A stretch of DNA of 23,668 nucleotides from positions 1 through 23,668 of the forward strand of contig CAVTJX010000014.1 in the NCBI GenBank assembly GCA_963735175.1, given 5' to 3'. The DNA is from CAVTJX01 sp963735175. Lineage in GTDB: Bacteria; Electryoneota; RPQS01. Within the stretch, counting starts at the first letter, position 1; every line of letters starts with the position of its first letter. The translations under genes were made by a program, and so were the position numbers. Under the pieces are notes generated by a model. It ran no database searches and was not told the DNA's origin. It saw only the letters and a program-made list of their open reading frames with translations. Positions 14,601 to 22,887 of the stretch are shown one piece after another.

Positions 14601-16765
14601 ATGCGAATTCTTCTTCTCTCCCTGCTGCTTTTCTGCCTTGTCTCCCAGCTTACTGCGGCGGAGATCGTGGGGCGCGTGAGCGATGAGCACGGGCAAGTCC
14701 TGAGCTATGCCAATCTCATGCTGGCCGGTACGCGCTACGGCGCGACAGCGGATACGGCGGGAGGATATCTGATCAATAACGTCCCGGCGGGCGAATATGT
14801 CCTGCATGTCACACTGCTGGGCTATGAGCCATGGCAGCAGACCATCCGAGTGACGGACGACAGCGCGTCCTTCATCACGCCTGTGCTGCGCGAGATGGCA
14901 CTGCCGGTGGACGCGGTTGACATCGTGGCGGAGCGCGAGAACAGCGGCGTGGCCTCCGACAGAGCGGTGCGGACCGAGATCGTGACTGGAACAGAGCTAC
15001 AGGCGGACGCCACCGGCGGCAGCGTGATCGCGGGCCTTGCCGGCGAAACCGGCATCAAGACGCGGCCTTGCTCGATGTGCGGCTCCTGCGGAGTGGGCAT
15101 GCAGGGGCTCGATCCGTCCTATACGGAAATCAGCGTGGATGGCATACCGCTGCTGGCGGGCGTGGGCACGCTGTACGCCATCGAGGGCCTGAGCGCGTCG
15201 GACGTCACGCGGCTGGAACTGGTGAAGGGCGCGGCCTCGGCCGAACAGGGCAGCGGCGCGATCGCGGGAGCGCTCAATCTGGTGACAGCGCAGGCCGACT
15301 CGCAAATGGCCCTGAATATCGGAACGAACGTCAGCCATCTCGGACAGAATACATTCACCATCGCGGCATCGCGACCGGTGAGCGGAGTAGCAATGCGGCT
15401 CTCCGTGCTGCACTCGGCGGAGCCGGAACGGATCGACGAGAACGGCGACGGCCTGACGGACACGCCGAAGTACAACCGCTTGAACCTGCTGTACCAGATC
15501 GGCAGCGGCGGCGAGGACGGCTGGGCGGTGGGCGTGCGCGCCTATCGCGACCGCCGCTTTGCCGGGGAACTGGCGTGGTCGGGTGATGACCGCGGCTCGG
15601 CGGCTATCTATGGCCGGGAAATCATCACTGCCCGCGAAGAACTCGCCGCCCGCTACGGCCTCGACGTCGGCGCCTGGGAGGTGAAACTGCGCAGCGCCTA
15701 TGTGCTGCACGAACAAGACTCGTGGTACGGCGTGACGGAATTTGACGCGCTGCAGAGACTGTCGGTGACGGAACTCTCGGCGGCACGGCCCTGGAACACG
15801 CAGCACAACACGCTCTTTCAGCTCTCGTACCAATACCAGGACTATGCCGACAACCTCGCACTGAATACAGAGACAGACCTCACGCTGTCGGTGCCGGGGT
15901 TCGTGGTTCAGCACGCGTGGTTACTGGCGCCGGGCTGGCTGTTGCAGGCGGGGAATCGAGCGGAGTATTACCATCAGGATGGGGTGGTGCTTGTACCCCG
16001 GTCGGCGCTGCGCTGGCAAGCGGCAGCCGGAACAACTATTCGAGCAACGGGCGGTCTGGGATACCGGCCGGTCACAATTTTCAGCCTCTAGGAAGCGGTG
16101 GAAGCGGGATTTGACCGGGTCGTTTTAAGCGACGACCTTCCCGCCGAGCGGTCGCAATCCTTCAGCCTGGGCGTAAATCGCATTTGGAGATTTGCCGCAC
16201 AGTCGCTTTCTGTGGATATTGCGACATTCTATACAAACTTCGACCGCAAGGTGGTAGTGCTATTAGGTGAGGCCGCGGGTGAGGCGCGCTACCGGATATC
16301 GCACAACGCCTACAGCCGCAGCGTCGAGTTGCAGGCACGTTGGGCGCAAGAGCAGGGCTGGCGAATCAAGATCGGTGGAACGCGCTCGGAAGTCCGCTAC
16401 CGGATCGATGGACAACTTCACAACGCGGAACTCCAGTATGCATGGACGGGCGACGCCGCCGTTGGTAAGGCATGGAAGCCGGGATGGGATGCGGAGCTTT
16501 CGGCGAGTGTGTTCGGACCGCAGTTTCTGCCCGCCGGCCGCATGCGCGAAACGTCACCCAAATATGTTCTTCTGGGATGCAGAGCTGCGCAAGAGCTGGG
16601 GAGCATTCGACCTCGCTCATCGTTCGCAACCTGTTCAACTGGACGCAGTCGGATAATCCCTACCAGCGCGACGCGCACAGCGGGCGATTGATTCCCGATG
16701 CCGCGCTGTTCTACGGTCCCGTGCTGGGGCGCACGGTCCACGTGGGCTTCAATTACTCGCTGTAG
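14601..16765 (+). CDS. TonB-dependent receptor with CX2CX2C plug motif; amber stop and two frame breaks
   Basis: This would be about a 720-residue outer-membrane receptor. It has a signal peptide (MRILLLSLLLFCLVSQLTAA), a CarboxypepD-regulatory-like domain (VGRVSDEHGQVLSYANLMLA), and a plug domain with YTEISVDGIPLL, LELVKGAAS and GSGAIAGALNLV. The barrel then runs to a C-terminal aromatic/hydrophobic strand (VHVGFNYSL). The plug has CSMCGSC (Cys 157, 160, 163), a CX2CX2C motif that could bind metal. This subgroup is usually found next to small Cys-rich secreted proteins, as here. An in-frame TAG at 16089-16091 interrupts IFSL-EAVEAGFDRV; a G-to-T change from GAG would explain it. Two further shifts, near 16562 and 16612, precede NLFNWTQSDNPYQRD and the true end. 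The substrate is inferred to be a metal complex, but this is unproven. Confidence 0.85.
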
Positions 16766-16785
16766 AGACGCCGACGGAAAAAACG

Positions 16786-16820
16786 ACACAGGCGAATCCG
16801 CAAGGGTCGCCTGTGTTGTT
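16786..16820 (+). terminator. Intrinsic terminator after the TonB receptor
   Basis: ACACAGGCGA and TCGCCTGTGT form a perfect 10-bp stem around an 11-base loop, followed by TGTT. It lies 20 bases after the receptor's stop codon. Confidence 0.75.
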
Positions 16821-16917
16821 CGCCGTGGGATGACAGGGTTACGGCCGGGTTTCTGTTTCGAACCATGCGATTGACCCGTAGCATGCCCAACCCGGCTGGC
16901 GAGTTTAATGGCCGCCG

Positions 16918-16945
16918 TTCATACTTCATCCTTCATACTTCATAC
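16918..16945. repeat. Heptamer tandem repeat, TTCATAC variant
   Basis: The units are TTCATAC, TTCATCC, TTCATAC and TTCATAC, immediately before the terminator of the minus-strand htrA gene. The 16766-17099 gap otherwise holds only the two terminators. Confidence 0.75.
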
Positions 16946-16957
16946 TTTCCGAAAAGA

Positions 16958-16991
16958 AAACGCCCCGAACCAAAACTGGTCCGGGGCGTTT
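16958..16991 (-). terminator. Intrinsic terminator of htrA
   Basis: AAACGCCCCG and CGGGGCGTTT pair over 10 bp, with a further ACCA/TGGT inner stem. On the minus strand the stem is followed by TCTTTTC, a U-rich tail. It lies about 110 bases beyond the htrA stop codon. Confidence 0.8.
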
Positions 16992-17099
16992 CGCCGTCAT
17001 CCTTGGGAGGTATCTACTTGCAATCGGTACATCTCAGCCGCGGCGCAGCCGCGCAGTAATCAACGGCGTCAGCGCCATCGGATGCAGCGTCGCACGCTG

Positions 17100-18674
17100 C
17101 TACGGTTCCACCGCTTCAAACGTCCGCTGGCCGTTGCGGATTACGCGGAAGAGTACGGCTTTCTTGCTGTTCTTCAAATCGGCGGCGATCTTCTTGAAAT
17201 CGGCCAGGTCTTCCACCGGCTTGCGGTCGATCTCAACGATCACGTCGCGCCCCTGCAGCTTGCCATTGGCCGGGCCGTCGGGTTCGACGTCGGTCACGAT
17301 CACACCGCTGGCGTCATCCAGTTCCAGCGCGCGAGCCAACTCTTCGGTGAGCGGTTCCACTTGCACGCCCAGCCAGCTTTCCTTGGTGCTCTCCGGCTCC
17401 TTGCCCTGCTCCTTGCCCAGCAGACTGGCAAGCTGCGCCCGGTCACCCAGCGTAAAGCTCAAAGACTCGGGCCGGCCGTCGCGGAGGATGTCGAGATTGA
17501 CCTTGCTGCCCGGAGGGTTGTCGGCAATCGCCATGCGGAACTGCGTCACCGTCGCCACGCTTTTATCGTTGAGCTTCAGCACTACGTCACCCGCCTTCAA
17601 TCCGCCCCGCTCCGCCGGCGTGTTTTTATCCACGCGCTCCACAAACACACCCTTCGCATCCTCGGGCACGTTCAGCGCGCTGCGCAAATCGGTGGTCAGT
17701 TCCCGCGGCAGCATCCCCAGGTATCCGCGCGAGACCCCGCCCGTCCGGCGGATCTGGTCGGAAATCTTGGTCGCCATATTAATCGGAATCGCAAAGCCGA
17801 TGCCCTGCCCACTGGGATTGATCGCCGTGTTCACGCCAATCACTTCGCCGTGAATGTTGCACAGCGGTCCGCCGGAATTGCCGAAGTTGATCGACGCGTC
17901 GGTCTGAATGAAATTCTGATAACTCGGCCCGCCGCCGGCAATCGACAGGTTCGAACGTCCCGTGGCCGAGATCACGCCCACCGTCAACGTCCAGTCGAGG
18001 CCGAGCGGATTGCCCATCGCCACGGCCCAGTCGCCGACTCGCAGCGAATCGGAATTGCCGATCGCCGCCACTTCGTGCGCGTCAAACTGATGATCGACCT
18101 TGATCAGCGCCACGTCGGTCTCGGGATCCGTGCCCACGGTGGTGGCGCGGTATTCGTGCCCGTTCTGGACCTTGACCGTCACCTTCTCGGCGTCGGCCAC
18201 GACATGATTGTTCGTCAGGATATAGCCGTCGGTGCTGATAATAATCCCCGAGCCGGTGGCCGGTGCGTGCTGCGGACGGCGGCGCGGTGTCTGCGGCGAA
18301 CGGTCGCCAAAGTCGCGGTGGAAGAATTCCCAGAAGGGCGAATCCTTAAACATCTCGTCCATCTGATCACTCTGCGCGACCTTCTGATCGGAGGTAATAT
18401 TGACAACGGTCGGAGCCACGCGTTCGGCCACGGCAACGAACGGGCTTTCTCCCGTTGCGGTCATAAATGAACCCGTGTTCGCGGCCAGACGCAGATTCAC
18501 GGGCGGAGCGGCATTGCGCTGCGCCGCCGAACTCGCCGCCGTCCAGTTCCAATCCGCGGTCAGCAACACGCCCACACCCACGCCCACGATCACCAACGCG
18601 GCTACGGCGAGCACGTTTCTGAGCAGGGTTCCGTCTGATTTCAACATAGATGGTTTCCAATTCCCGGTATGCAT
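17100..18674 (-). CDS. htrA: HtrA/DegP-family serine protease with two PDZ domains
   Basis: This 524-residue envelope protease/chaperone has a single N-terminal membrane anchor at about residues 18-39, so the protease faces the periplasm. The catalytic triad is His157 (NNHVVAD), Asp187 (ETDVALIK) and Ser267 (NFGNSGGPL). Two PDZ domains follow: one from about residue 305 (RGYLGMLPREL and AERGGLKAGDVVLKLND), the other from about 425 (WLGVQVEPL and GPANGKLQGRDVIVEIDRK). The start ATG 18674 is favoured because GGAGG lies 6 bases upstream on the minus strand. The length and order match the DegP/DegQ family (Do proteases). It degrades or refolds misfolded envelope proteins. It is divergent from ribA, so the two share a 403-base promoter region. 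Confidence 0.95.
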   Translation of the reverse strand: MHTGNWKPSMLKSDGTLLRNVLAVAALVIVGVGVGVLLTADWNWTAASSAAQRNAAPPVNLRLAANTGSFMTATGESPFVAVAERVAPTVVNITSDQKVAQSDQMDEMFKDSPFWEFFHRDFGDRSPQTPRRRPQHAPATGSGIIISTDGYILTNNHVVADAEKVTVKVQNGHEYRATTVGTDPETDVALIKVDHQFDAHEVAAIGNSDSLRVGDWAVAMGNPLGLDWTLTVGVISATGRSNLSIAGGGPSYQNFIQTDASINFGNSGGPLCNIHGEVIGVNTAINPSGQGIGFAIPINMATKISDQIRRTGGVSRGYLGMLPRELTTDLRSALNVPEDAKGVFVERVDKNTPAERGGLKAGDVVLKLNDKSVATVTQFRMAIADNPPGSKVNLDILRDGRPESLSFTLGDRAQLASLLGKEQGKEPESTKESWLGVQVEPLTEELARALELDDASGVIVTDVEPDGPANGKLQGRDVIVEIDRKPVEDLADFKKIAADLKNSKKAVLFRVIRNGQRTFEAVEP

Positions 18675-19077
18675 AAATGACCTCCGAAACGCCGCAGGGC
18701 GGCTACATCCAAATATACGGTTCTTTTCGGTTCCAGTTCCCGGTTGCTCGCTTTGGCGCTTTCATTACTGTAATCGCATCAGTTAAATGTTCTCGCGGTC
18801 GCAGGGGAATATCTCTATAATGGAGTTCCTCCCCCGATTTCAGACTTCGGTCGTCCGTTCTAACCGGCTAGGGGTGTCCTCGAGTCGCCACCCAAAGCCT
18901 CCGAAAGGCATCGTTGTTGCACCACAAATCAAATAAATACAAATTATTGACTGAAATTATCGGATGTCAACGAGTGAATCCCAACAATTTCACCGCAAAA
19001 ATGGAGAAACTTTGTCAACATATCCCTCGTTTACTGATAGGAATCATGATAAGCTTATCCAGACGAGGTCTCCCATA
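18675..19077. other. Divergent htrA-ribA intergenic region
   Basis: This 403-base gap contains no gene. A TATAAT at 18816-18821 lacks a good -35 partner, and TTGACT at 18947-18952 lacks a good -10. I compared it with the known FMN riboswitch pattern expected before riboflavin genes and found no match. In-frame codons extend upstream of the ribA ATG to 18964, but they lack RibA similarity. Confidence 0.6.
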
Positions 19078-19758
19078 ATGGCAATCGCCGCCTTTTCCGT
19101 TCCCCAACTCTATACCGAATCCCTCTTAGATACAACTACCCCCCGGGTCTGGATGATCGCCGCAGCCAAACTGCCGACCCGGTGGGGTGAGTTTTCCGTC
19201 GTCAGCTTTGGCAATAACCGGGACGGCAAGGACCACATTGCCCTCGTTCGCGGCGAGGTTGACGGTCGGCGTGACGTTCCCGTCCGGCTCCATTCCGAAT
19301 GCTTGACCGGCGATGTTCTGGGCTCCCTGCGCTGCGATTGCCGCGATCAGCTCGAAGCCGCCCTCGAATCGCTGGGTAAGCAGGAGCACGGCATTCTGCT
19401 CTACCTGCGCCAGGAAGGCCGCGGGATTGGCCTCGCCAACAAGATCCGCGCCTACGCCCTGCAGGATGAGGGTCTCGATACGGTAGAGGCCAATCATGCG
19501 TTGGGCTATGCCGACGACGAACGCGACTATGGCGTGGCCGCCGGGATGCTGCGGGCGCTGGGCGTCTCCAGCATCCACCTGATGAGTAACAATCCGAAAA
19601 AGCTGGAAGGGCTGCGAGCGGCCGGAATTGATGTCGCCAATCGCATTCCCCATCAAATGCCTGTCCGGCGGCACAACCGCCACTATCTGCAAACCAAGGC
19701 GCGCAAGTCGGGCCACCTATTGAATCTGGATGCGCTCATGCTGGCTGCCGATGATTAA
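19078..19758 (+). CDS. ribA: GTP cyclohydrolase II
   Basis: RibA converts GTP to 2,5-diamino-6-ribosylamino-4(3H)-pyrimidinone 5'-phosphate, the first step of riboflavin synthesis. The 226-residue product has the zinc-binding cysteines at positions 75, 86 and 88 (ECLTGDVLGSLRCDC), the substrate-binding YLRQEGRGIGL loop at 109-119 and the conserved VEANHALGY and MSNNPKK segments. The start ATG 19078 is preceded by GAGG at a 9-base distance. It is a stand-alone cyclohydrolase without the DHBP synthase (RibB) domain of bifunctional RibBA. No other riboflavin gene is adjacent. It is intact. Confidence 0.96.
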   Translation: MAIAAFSVPQLYTESLLDTTTPRVWMIAAAKLPTRWGEFSVVSFGNNRDGKDHIALVRGEVDGRRDVPVRLHSECLTGDVLGSLRCDCRDQLEAALESLGKQEHGILLYLRQEGRGIGLANKIRAYALQDEGLDTVEANHALGYADDERDYGVAAGMLRALGVSSIHLMSNNPKKLEGLRAAGIDVANRIPHQMPVRRHNRHYLQTKARKSGHLLNLDALMLAADD

Positions 19759-19783
19759 CGGCCCGGCTTGCCGCCAACTTGGG

Positions 19784-19820
19784 AAAAAGGGGAGCGCAGT
19801 GACTCGCGCCCCTTTTTTTT
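19784..19820 (+). terminator. Intrinsic terminator of ribA
   Basis: AAAAAGGGG and CCCCTTTTTTTT form a stem with an inner GCG/CGC, one A-G mismatch, and loop CAGTGACT, ending in eight T residues. It lies 25 bases after the ribA stop codon. Confidence 0.9.
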
Positions 19821-19823
19821 GTA

Positions 19824-19900
19824 TCCCCCCCCGTTGACGGTCCGACGCCGCAGCGCGGCGTCGAAGATCTCGACTCCGTCGGAGGGGGTTAGGAGGGGTG
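19824..19900. repeat. Long palindromic element, copy B, intergenic
   Basis: This 77-base element is nearly identical to copy A in moaA, differing by one indel and a few substitutions. It starts only 4 bases after the T8 tract of the ribA terminator. Its internal 43 bases form a compact nested structure: GACGCCGC/GCGGCGTC with loop AGC, GTCGA/TCGAC with loop AGATC, all bounded by TCCGAC/GTCGGA. Confidence 0.9.
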
Positions 19901-20012
19901 GGGCGGCCCTGCGATCCAGCTTAGACGAACGCCGCGGGCAGTTTACACCCGAATCCGAAATCCTGCGGTCCGGACGCGCGTGCTGTCTTGCTATATTTCT
20001 ATCGCTTGGCGC

Positions 20013-20041
20013 TTGCTTTCGGGGAATTTTGACGATATATT
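20013..20041 (+). promoter_or_regulatory. Sigma-70-like promoter for the DUF2188 gene
   Basis: TTGCTT (20013-20018) and TATATT (20036-20041) are separated by exactly 17 bases, about 72 bases before ATG 20113. This is inferred from the consensus only; FCB bacteria often use a different -10 consensus. Confidence 0.4.
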
Positions 20042-20112
20042 ACCAGCCGGTGGGAGTAAACTCGCGAACGTCGTGCGATTTTCAGCGATAGATTCAACGG
20101 TTGGAGGCCATT

Positions 20113-20337
20113 ATGTCGCAGCGAACGGTCGTTAATGTCGAACCAATTGACGGGGGCTGGGCCGTGAAGTTCGAGGGAGCCAAGTCCTCGCTCAGCACAC
20201 ACACTGCCCGCGCCAGCGCCGTCAAGGCGGCCAGTGAGCTCGCGCAGTCTCTGCTGCCCGGCGAAGTCAAGATCCACCGCGCCGACGGCACGGTGGAAGA
20301 AAGCCTGCTCTTCGGCGAAGAGGCCACCACCCCGTAG
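20113..20337 (+). CDS. DUF2188-like small protein
   Basis: This 74-residue protein matches the general DUF2188 pattern: a beta strand with VVNVEPIDGGWAVKFEGA, a Ser/Thr-rich turn (SSLSTHTARA), a helix with ASELAQSLLPG, then EVKIHRADGTVEE. DUF2188 proteins are small cytoplasmic proteins of unknown function. ATG 20113 is chosen because GGAGG lies 5 bases upstream (20103-20107). The gene stands alone between two terminators and has a reasonable promoter upstream, so it is probably a monocistronic unit. The function cannot be inferred. Confidence 0.75.
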   Translation: MSQRTVVNVEPIDGGWAVKFEGAKSSLSTHTARASAVKAASELAQSLLPGEVKIHRADGTVEESLLFGEEATTP

Positions 20338-20383
20338 CCTCCGCCCGTAGGCCGCTTGGATCCCGCTCGTTCCCCGATACCCC

Positions 20384-20420
20384 AGGGACACGGCTCGCCG
20401 TGTCCCTGTTTCTCTCTGTT
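20384..20420 (+). terminator. Intrinsic terminator of the DUF2188 gene
   Basis: AGGGACACGG and CCGTGTCCCT form a perfect 10-bp stem around CTCG, followed by GTTTCTCTCTGTT, a U-rich tail. Confidence 0.85.
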
Positions 20421-20450
20421 CCCCCCGTTGACGGGGGGCAAGGGGGGGCT
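20421..20450. repeat. Short palindromic element, copy D
   Basis: C6, GTTGAC, G6, CAA and G7 directly follow the T-rich tail of the preceding terminator. It retains GTTGACGG as in the long copies but has no internal palindrome. Confidence 0.8.
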
Positions 20451-20502
20451 TGCAATTCCGCCGAGGCAAGCGTCTTCTGTCTTCGCCTTCCCGCAATCCG
20501 CC

Positions 20503-20523
20503 GCTCATCGTTCATCGTTTCTT
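20503..20523. repeat. Heptamer repeat remnant
   Basis: GCTCATC, GTTCATC and GTTTCTT follow each other, resembling the 3' end of the array at 8401-8435. Confidence 0.6.
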
Positions 20524-20538
20524 CCCCGCTCGCCCATA

Positions 20539-20571
20539 AGAAAAGCAGAAGACCTTCATCTCTGCTTTTCT
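20539..20571. terminator. Bidirectional-looking hairpin downstream of the PilX-like gene
   Basis: AGAAAAGCAGA and TCTGCTTTTCT form a perfect 11-bp stem around an 11-base loop. The A/T-rich outer arms could serve as a terminator for the minus-strand gene ending at 20647, though no long T-run follows on that strand. Confidence 0.5.
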
Positions 20572-20579
20572 GTATTTCA

Positions 20580-20629
20580 GTCCGTTCGCATAGCGAACGA
20601 GATCTCGTTCTGCCGTAGGCAGAACGGAC
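20580..20629. repeat. Composite palindrome with two inner hairpins and an AGATCT core
   Basis: The outer arms GTCCGTTC and GAACGGAC enclose two hairpins: CGTTCGC/GCGAACG with loop ATA (20583-20599), and CGTTCTGCC/GGCAGAACG with loop GTA (20606-20626). The self-complementary AGATCT sits between them. The shared GAGATCTCG core links it to the long elements at 1177 and 19824. Confidence 0.8.
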
Positions 20630-20646
20630 GTTTCAGTGTTTGCTTC

Positions 20647-22249
20647 CTACTCCGCCCGCCACTCCCCGCGCGCTACTATGCGCAGCGCCATGCCGTCATG
20701 CGGCCAGAATTCAGGATCCAGCAGATCCGGATCAAATCCCCAGTCCCGCTGCGCTTCCACGTAAGACGCGTTGGCAAAGTCCCCGACCGCGCGTTTGCTC
20801 TCGAAGATGCAAACCAGCGATCCGCGATAGGTCAATTGATGTCCGACCCATTTCTCGTGGAGCCGGATCAGATTTTCCGCGCCGCCGCCGTAGCTCCCCG
20901 GCGTCGTCGGCGTGTTGCCCGTCACCACACAGGTGTTCACCGTCGTTGCGTTCGCAATGCGCTGGTTAACGCCCTTCGACGCGTTGCCGTCCTCCCAATT
21001 GACCGAGTACACGTTGAACGCGTCGCACAGGATCGACGACGGCTTCTTGCTGATGGTATTGTAGTGACCCTCGAGGTACAACGGGGCATCCGTCGCCACC
21101 GTCAAGCCGCCGCCCGGCAGTTCCGCGCCGTTCTTCAATCGCACGGCGGCATTGGCCGCGCTGTAAGAAATGTAGACGATGCGATTCGGAGGCACGATCC
21201 CGGATGTGCGCAGCACGGAAATGTCGAGGGTCGTCATCTCCATGTCACGCTGCTCGCGGAAGTCGTGGACATTGGCTTGGCTGAAGTAGCCCGACCGGCA
21301 GCGCCACTGAATTCCCCAACGAATCCGTCGCCACTCCGTCAAGGATCTTCAGTCCCGCCTTGTAGTAGAAACGTGACGCCCGCATCTCTGCGTCGTCAGA
21401 AACGGTTCCCCGCAGAATCATATCAATCGAATTCGCCGGCGCCGGCAGCGGATACGGCAGCCGCGGCACTCCGTGCGCGGAGTCCATCAGCATCCCGCCC
21501 CAATCCGCCAGGGCATTCTGCTGCCAGTCCGGATCGCGGCTGTCATAGCTCAAATCCTGCCACTGTCCCGACGGATCCCGCACGCGCGCCTTACCGCTCA
21601 GGGACATTGTCGGATCCAGCGGCGTGTTGTAGACGTGCCCCGCCGCCGTCACCCGCGCCCCGATGTCCAGCGTGTTGTGCGAGGTCAGGTACAAATTGCC
21701 ATTGGTGTGAATTCGCCCATTGTAATAATCGAGCGGAAAGTTCGGGCACATCTCCAGATCGTCGTCGTAATAGATCCCGAACTGGTACATGTCGATGACC
21801 TGCTGATTCATCGTCTGGTGCACAATCTTGTCCACCGACCCGCCCGTGTTCTCCGCATGACACGTGACGACATACGGTTTGATATCCGCCTTCAACCCCG
21901 CGAAGGGACCGGTCGCAATTTCGCTCCCGGTGCGCAGCGGCTGCGGGGTGATGAAAATTTCCGGGAATTCGAAGCCCGTCATTACCGGTGTAGGTACGGC
22001 GTCAAGCTGTGCGGTGGTTGGATTCGGATGCGCCGTTAACGTCGCCGCCAGCCATGCCGAAGCCTGTGCGCTGCCACCCTCCGCCGCGTAGAAAACGCGT
22101 GCTTCATGGTACCCACGCCGGGTCTGGCTGGAAGCGTTGCGCGAATATTGCACCGCCACCAATGCCATCCCCATCAGCGCGGCCAGGAGGATGATCGCCA
22201 CGATCAGCACAAATCCGCGCGGCTGAAGTCGTCCGGCGGCAAGGGTCAC
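20647..22249 (-). CDS. PilX-like (type IV pilus/pseudopilin-class) protein, one or two frame breaks
   Basis: This protein would have about 530 residues. It has a prepilin-like N-terminus: a short basic leader ending RLQPRG, then FVLIVAIILLAALMGMAL (a hydrophobic helix without the Glu at position 5 of major pilins), and YHEARVFYAAEGGSAQASA. This arrangement is typical of PilX N-terminal domain proteins, which join type IV pilus or T2SS-like pseudopilus assemblies. The large C-terminal domain is not recognised, and the N-terminus suggests export by prepilin peptidase. A frame shift near 21290 joins SLGNSVALPVG to YFSQANVHDFREQRDMEM. The GTG start at 22249 has no ribosome-binding site, whereas ATG 22283 has AGGAAGG upstream but lies in another frame. 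A second indel near the start is therefore possible. Confidence 0.72.
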
Positions 22250-22386
22250 GCTGAGCGCTCGAAGGCAGATTCATCTTGCTCATTTTGCCTTCCTGTAAGG
22301 AGATTAACGAAAATTTGAAACTCCGAAGGAGCCCACTGCAAATTGAGCAATTTTTGTACCATGCAACCCGATCAGTGACTTTAGCT

Positions 22387-22767
22387 TCATATATTATAAT
22401 TTATCAGCGGGTTACCATCAGCTTCCGATACTTGCTGACACGCGCCCCCGATAAATGCATGCAAAACGCCACACCCGCCACAAGTCACTCGCAAGGCATT
22501 TCGTTCCATGACTGAACCGTTGCCACCGACACCGCACGAATCTCCTGCGGGCGAGAGGCATCGAATGGATCGGCTTTCCAACCCGAAATGCTGGAATATG
22601 TACCATTCTTCGCAAACGTGCGTGAAGCATTTCACCTGCAATTTTGCACGGGATAGTGTCATACTAAAATTAGCAAGCTCCACAGCAACCACCGCGCAAT
22701 CCGGACAACTTTCGTCATAATTAAAGTTATAGGGAGTATTATAAATACATGGTGTGAACAATTCCAT
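22387..22767 (-). CDS. Orphan Cys-rich ORF
   Basis: This 126-residue frame begins at ATG 22767 with a weak AGAGGGG upstream; an in-frame start at 22800 is also possible. It contains eleven cysteines, including SCPDC, VKCFTHVCEEW and CGGC, and no signal peptide or membrane segment. It has no family I recognise. It lies in an AT-richer gap between the PilX-like gene and a secreted protein gene and points away from the latter. The number and clustering of Cys suggest metal or redox binding, but it may also be a chance frame. The rest of the 22250-22887 gap is AT-rich, with no other structure seen. Confidence 0.35.
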   Translation of the reverse strand: MELFTPCIYNTPYNFNYDESCPDCAVVAVELANFSMTLSRAKLQVKCFTHVCEEWYIFQHFGLESRSIRCLSPAGDSCGVGGNGSVMERNALRVTCGGCGVLHAFIGGACQQVSEADGNPLINYNI

Positions 22768-22887
22768 TTTCCCCTCTTGATATATGGACTTCTTTATCAT
22801 AAACTATATATGTGCTTCGACACCCATCGACTGCGACGCAAAAATGAAGCATGTACGCGCGATGAAATCCGGGAAAGGAAATGTGAT

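Noticed and set aside
16089..16091. UAG recoded as an amino acid
   Set aside because: UAG also ends htrA, the TSUP gene, the DUF2188 gene and the PilX-like gene, so it works as a stop here.
16908..18470. Long open frame on the plus strand over htrA
   Set aside because: It is the antisense shadow of htrA and shows no domain motif.
18675..19077. FMN riboswitch upstream of ribA
   Set aside because: The conserved core segments expected for the FMN element were not found.
20356..21798. Long plus-strand frame over the PilX-like gene
   Set aside because: It is low-complexity and Arg-rich, antisense to the better supported gene.
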